Source: Devosia oryzisoli
GTDB taxonomy: Bacteria > Pseudomonadota > Alphaproteobacteria > Rhizobiales > Devosiaceae
Length of the DNA stretch: 64,000 nt
Assembly (NCBI RefSeq): GCF_014837245.1
Contig: NZ_JACYFU010000001.1
Location: 868,001 to 932,000, forward strand
Direction: 5' to 3'
This document shows positions 60,640 through 64,000 of this stretch, in pieces; the stretch's first letter is position 1, and each line of letters opens with the position of its first letter. The translations under genes were made by a program, and so were the position numbers. The notes below the pieces were generated by a model that did not search any database, was not told the DNA's origin, and was given only the letters and a program-made list of their open reading frames with translations.

Positions 60640-63039
60640 CTAGGCCGCAGCTTTTGCGTCCGCTGGCCGTCTCGCCTCCCCGTTCCAGGGTTCCCAGGCG
60701 AGGCCGGAGCGGTACCGGGCAACCACCCGCCCCTCCGACAGGGCCAGGAGATGCATCCAGCCATTGTCGAACAATTGCCTGACACCCTCGTGCTTCTTGA
60801 GCACCGCGCTGATCGCTTCGATGGGCGCCTCGATCATCACCGACAGCCGAAGCGGCTGGTGGATCAGCCGCTCTCCATCGTGCACCGCCTGCCAAGGCAG
60901 GCCCGCCCGCAACCGGCCCCCATTGCCCTCGACGACACCTATCCCTCCGAGCACGTTGTGGATCAGCTTGTTTCCGCCCCCGAACAGCTCCGGGGCTACG
61001 GTGGATCCGTAATACTGAAGGCTGATCCAGCTGCCGACGACCACGGGCGCAGTGAGGATGAGATCGAGCGTGCCGAACCCATCGTCCTGCGTCCAGTCGT
61101 AGCTGTGCAGGAAGGCCCGACCGGCAAGGTCGCGGCCTGCAGTCACCTGGCCCGGTGCCGCGATGAAGGCGGCGCAGCCCGCAAGGCCCCACTCCGGCCG
61201 CACCTCAGCCCAGTCTGCCGCCCGGCGGCCCAGGGCGTCGGCCTTGGCCCCCGGAAGCCGCTGCGCACGCTCTGCCCGCGCCATGCGGCCGGCCTCGCCC
61301 AACCACCCCTCAGCCTGGTCCAGCTTTTCTGCTTCTTTTGGGCCGACGGCTTCCGGGAACAGGGTCACTGTGTCGGTCACGGTATCGTGGAGGCCCGCAA
61401 CGAACAGCGTATCGTCAGGCAGCACCAACCCAAGCCCCGGCAGGCCAGCGCGGGTTTCGGGGTCATTGAGCATCGCCGCCACCAGCCGCGCAGAGACTTC
61501 ACCCGTCTGTCCGCAGCACGCGCCGCATTGATAGGCGCTCTCATGCGGGTTGTTGGTCATCTGGGCACCATGACCGATGAGGAGCACGAGCGGCGCGTAC
61601 CTCTCCGTCAGGCTCATGGCCCGCAGGATTTTTGCGGCCGTTGCTGCCTTGGCGTCGGCGCTCATTACACCTTCAATGCGCGGCAGAGGGCTCTGCCCCG
61701 GCGCCTTCCGCGTCCGGACCAGGCTGTCCCCGATAAGCTTGCCGCCATAGGAGAGACCAGCCGCTTCCACGAAAGCGAACGATGACACCGCCGCCTGCCG
61801 GAACCGGCCCCAGGCCCTTTTGGTTCGCGCGGCGATCCGAAGAGCAAACTCCTCATCCCCTTTGCCGTGGCTTGTCGACGTCATTGACGGCGACAGGAGG
61901 GCCGGCAGATGGGCCTGCACCTCGTCCGTTCCGGCTGGACGGTGGGCCACCGGCAACCCAAAGAAGCCCGCAAAGCCAAGCGTCTCGATGCCTTCACCCT
62001 GGCCCTCCAGCGCCCTGCGCAGCACTTCGGAGCGAACGTCGATGCAGAAGGCCGCCTGCAGTTTCGGCCGTCCTGACGCCTCGGCGGGACCGGTCAACTT
62101 GTTCGCCAGCATGCGCTGGTGCGCCCGCTCCGCCGCATCCTGAAGCAGGCAATCCAGGACATGGTCAGCGGTCGGCACGACAGGCGCCGCATGGGCAGCC
62201 ACCGAGGCGCGCCAATCCCTGCCGATGGAGGGACAATGCGCAAGGAGCGCCTCGTCCCAGACCAGCCGTATGGCCAGGAGATCCGTCAGGGTCGTGTCGG
62301 AACGGCCCTCCAGCTCCGCCTGCCACAGTTGCCAGCGCGCGTGCATCGACCACCCGCCCAGGCTCAGCAGCAGTTGATGGAAAGCCGTCTCAGCCGCCGC
62401 CGCAGTCAGTCCAAGCCGACTGGTTGCCCGCAGGATAGCGCGCTCCGCCGTGTCCGGCGTACTGGCGACGTGGACGGAGAAGCCCCTAAGTCCGGCAATC
62501 GCCGGCGTCAAATCGTTGATCGCCCACTCCCGCCAGGCGGCGAAAGCGGTTTGGTCCGGCCGCGGCGTCCAGAGCGCCTGTCCGCGATCAAAGAAACCGG
62601 ACGCCCATAGCCCGAAGCTGCGCGAAAAAATTGCCGGCCAATCCGTCCCCGTTGCGGCCGCGGCCAGATCGGCAATCGTTGGCAAAGCCTCGACCGCCGG
62701 AGCCGGCTTTCGCAGTTGCGCCCTAAGCGCAACGAGGTCCGCGGGCCTGCCCGGCGCCGAGCAAGCCAGCAAAGCCGCCTCCAGGTCCTCCTCGGCAATT
62801 TCGCCGGCTTCCACCATCGAGGCCAACTCTGCCCTGGGCCGCGTGAGCGCTGCTCCGGCGAGCCGAGCCAGGCGAGCCGATGCCGTCGCCAAGTCCTGAT
62901 CGGTCTGGCCAAGAAACGGATTGACCGCAACCGTCGCGTCCAGCGGGAACGCGGGGGGAATGGCGCGGGCCGCAGTTCTGGCGGCACCGAGAATTTCCTC
63001 GGCCAGCGAGGGAGCCAATTGGGTTTGCTCGAGAAGCAT
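60640..63039 (-). CDS. dabA: Inorganic carbon transporter subunit DabA (DUF2309)
   Basis: A 799-residue cytoplasmic, carbonic anhydrase-like subunit of the DAB system, which converts CO2 to bicarbonate vectorially, driven by the cation gradient through DabB. The zinc site is visible as AFCIDVRSEVLRRAL (Cys and Asp), and VLLIGHGAQMTNNPHESAYQCGACCGQTG (His and Cys). N-terminal VAVNPFLGQ is the family start signature. The end FDNGWMHLLALSEGRVVARYRSGLAWEPW is conserved. It lies 13 bases downstream of dabB. No RuBisCO or carboxysome genes are in the window. Confidence 0.93.
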   Translation of the reverse strand: MLLEQTQLAPSLAEEILGAARTAARAIPPAFPLDATVAVNPFLGQTDQDLATASARLARLAGAALTRPRAELASMVEAGEIAEEDLEAALLACSAPGRPADLVALRAQLRKPAPAVEALPTIADLAAAATGTDWPAIFSRSFGLWASGFFDRGQALWTPRPDQTAFAAWREWAINDLTPAIAGLRGFSVHVASTPDTAERAILRATSRLGLTAAAAETAFHQLLLSLGGWSMHARWQLWQAELEGRSDTTLTDLLAIRLVWDEALLAHCPSIGRDWRASVAAHAAPVVPTADHVLDCLLQDAAERAHQRMLANKLTGPAEASGRPKLQAAFCIDVRSEVLRRALEGQGEGIETLGFAGFFGLPVAHRPAGTDEVQAHLPALLSPSMTSTSHGKGDEEFALRIAARTKRAWGRFRQAAVSSFAFVEAAGLSYGGKLIGDSLVRTRKAPGQSPLPRIEGVMSADAKAATAAKILRAMSLTERYAPLVLLIGHGAQMTNNPHESAYQCGACCGQTGEVSARLVAAMLNDPETRAGLPGLGLVLPDDTLFVAGLHDTVTDTVTLFPEAVGPKEAEKLDQAEGWLGEAGRMARAERAQRLPGAKADALGRRAADWAEVRPEWGLAGCAAFIAAPGQVTAGRDLAGRAFLHSYDWTQDDGFGTLDLILTAPVVVGSWISLQYYGSTVAPELFGGGNKLIHNVLGGIGVVEGNGGRLRAGLPWQAVHDGERLIHQPLRLSVMIEAPIEAISAVLKKHEGVRQLFDNGWMHLLALSEGRVVARYRSGLAWEPWNGEARRPADAKAAA

Positions 63040-63052
63040 AGCCGTTCTCCAG

Positions 63053-64000
63053 TTACTGTTTATGAGCCAGCTGAAACCCGCCGAGGAAGCGGTCCAGGAG
63101 CGCGTTGAGATAAAAGCCGTTCGCCACGTGCACCCGCAGCCCAGCCGTCGTGGGATGGTGCGCCCAGAGCGGGAACAATGCCTGAGCGAAGGCCACGAGA
63201 CCGAAGGAAGACACGGCCAGAACGATGAGCGCCCACTCTAGCGGTCCGGCCGTCGGCACCGCTGGCAGGGAGGAACCCCACAGGGCCTGCGCCACCCATT
63301 GGAAGGCGAAGTAGGCAATTGTCGTTGCCAGCGACGCGCCCACCGTGCGCCGGGTCAGCGCGGCAGGTGCCGCATCGGCAAGGCCCTGCGCGATGAGGTA
63401 GGACACGCCGAACACGAGAATGGTCCCGAGCGCCAGGGCTTGCGGCGATTTGTGCCCACCCAGCACCGAGAAGATGGCTGCCACCCCAGCGAACAGAACC
63501 AGTCCCAGCACAAAGGAGCGCGTAACAGCCGCAATGCTGGGGACGGCCACGGGCCCCGGTTTGCGGATGGCGTTGACCTCGCGCACTGCCTTGCCTGACG
63601 ACAGGAAAGCGTGCGCCTTGTAAAGCGAATGGGCCACGATGTGCAGCAATGCCAGGGGCCACAGGCCAAGCCCGCACTGCAGCAGCATAAAACCCATCTG
63701 CGCGATGGTCGACCAGGCGAGCGCGGTCTTGACGGCGCTCTGCGTGAGCATCACCAGGGCGCCGAACAGCGCAGTTAGGCCACCGATCGCCACCAGGACG
63801 CCCATGGCGCCGGGGCTCTGCTGCACCAGTCCGGCGAGCATGATCAGCATCACGCCGCCCGAGTTGATAATCCCTGCGTGCAAGAGAGCCGAAACCGGCG
63901 TCGGGGCCTCCATGACCTCCGTCACCCAGCCATGGGTCGGCAACGCAGCGGTCTTCAGCACAGACGCAAGCACGAGCAGCCCAATTCCCAGTTGTGCGAC
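63053..64000 (-). CDS. dabB: Inorganic carbon transporter subunit DabB (5' part outside window)
   Basis: Membrane subunit of the DAB system, homologous to the proton-pumping NuoL/MrpA-type antiporters; the visible C-terminal 315 residues have about 9 hydrophobic segments. LKTAALPTHGWVTEVMEAPTPVSALLHAGIINSGGVMLIML is the highly conserved proton-channel helix with Lys and His, followed by SAVKTALAWSTIAQMGFMLLQCGLGLWPLALLHIVAHSLYKAHAFLSSG. The frame is open to base 64000. dabA follows after 13 bases, supporting DabB over a complex I subunit. Confidence 0.92.
   Translation of the reverse strand, partial: VAQLGIGLLVLASVLKTAALPTHGWVTEVMEAPTPVSALLHAGIINSGGVMLIMLAGLVQQSPGAMGVLVAIGGLTALFGALVMLTQSAVKTALAWSTIAQMGFMLLQCGLGLWPLALLHIVAHSLYKAHAFLSSGKAVREVNAIRKPGPVAVPSIAAVTRSFVLGLVLFAGVAAIFSVLGGHKSPQALALGTILVFGVSYLIAQGLADAAPAALTRRTVGASLATTIAYFAFQWVAQALWGSSLPAVPTAGPLEWALIVLAVSSFGLVAFAQALFPLWAHHPTTAGLRVHVANGFYLNALLDRFLGGFQLAHKQ

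Noticed and set aside
1..64000. CRISPR arrays, insertion sequences, prophage or rRNA operons
   Set aside because: No regularly spaced identical repeats, transposase, integrase, phage structural genes or rRNA segments were seen. The palindromic repeats at 29.5-30.4 kb are irregularly spaced and inverted.

Overview
The window looks like chromosome of an alphaproteobacterium of the Hyphomicrobiales (Rhizobiales), most likely a Devosia-like genus. This is inferred from gene content and order, not from any search. Supporting signs are the accB-accC-aat-DUF2155-NDUFA12 neighbourhood, a vitamin B12-dependent ribonucleotide reductase, a periplasmic DUF2155 protein, EcfG-type promoter motifs and Rhizobiales-type dispersed palindromes. 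Base composition is high GC throughout except for one AT-richer gene at 28651-29481.

Layout. 1-3641: clpA (cut by the window edge), clpS, a D-alanyl-D-alanine carboxypeptidase with a SPOR domain, and a small hypothetical gene. 3677-6379: a MATE exporter, AzlC/AzlD and tRNA-Leu(CAA). 6458-13603: peptidoglycan genes (PBP1A, AmiC-type amidase) and rne behind a long leader. 13652-18712: a GNAT protein, an aminotransferase, a DsbA-like protein, aroQ, accB and accC. 18828-22320: aat, an APH(3')-like kinase, a GyrI-like protein, DUF2155, NDUFA12 and a TetR regulator. 22435-28555: a second APH-fold kinase, an MFS carrier and nrdJ with a structured upstream region.

28556-31000 is the accessory patch. 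It holds a low-GC orphan gene, two clusters of inverted palindromic repeats around a GIY-YIG gene, and about 600 bases I cannot assign. 30986-40853 holds mostly single-gene housekeeping and membrane functions: GreA, SRAP protein, VOC protein, MFS, DUF2934, MTA/SAH nucleosidase, a SleB-type hydrolase, an orphan FliK-like/FlhB-like pair, a GT2 enzyme, DUF1993 and a potassium channel with a zinc ribbon.

40850-53627 is a nutrient-sensing and uptake block. It contains a sodium:solute symporter fused to a histidine kinase with its small membrane partner and response regulator, an ScfR-type XRE regulator, a five-gene branched-chain-amino-acid-type ABC importer, and the convergent 5-oxoprolinase genes pxpB-pxpC-pxpA.

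54665-60598 is the part I find most interesting. A bacteriophytochrome kinase, a single-domain response regulator and a receiver-HWE histidine kinase form an overlapping three-gene operon. Next to it lie two convergent Ku genes, each with a perfect GGAAC-N16-CGTT general-stress (EcfG) promoter. A third such motif (N17) precedes a small membrane-anchored protein at 35585. This suggests that DNA end-joining is part of the general stress response, with the light-sensing phosphorelay as a possible input. The window ends in dabA and the 3' part of dabB, an inorganic-carbon uptake pair.
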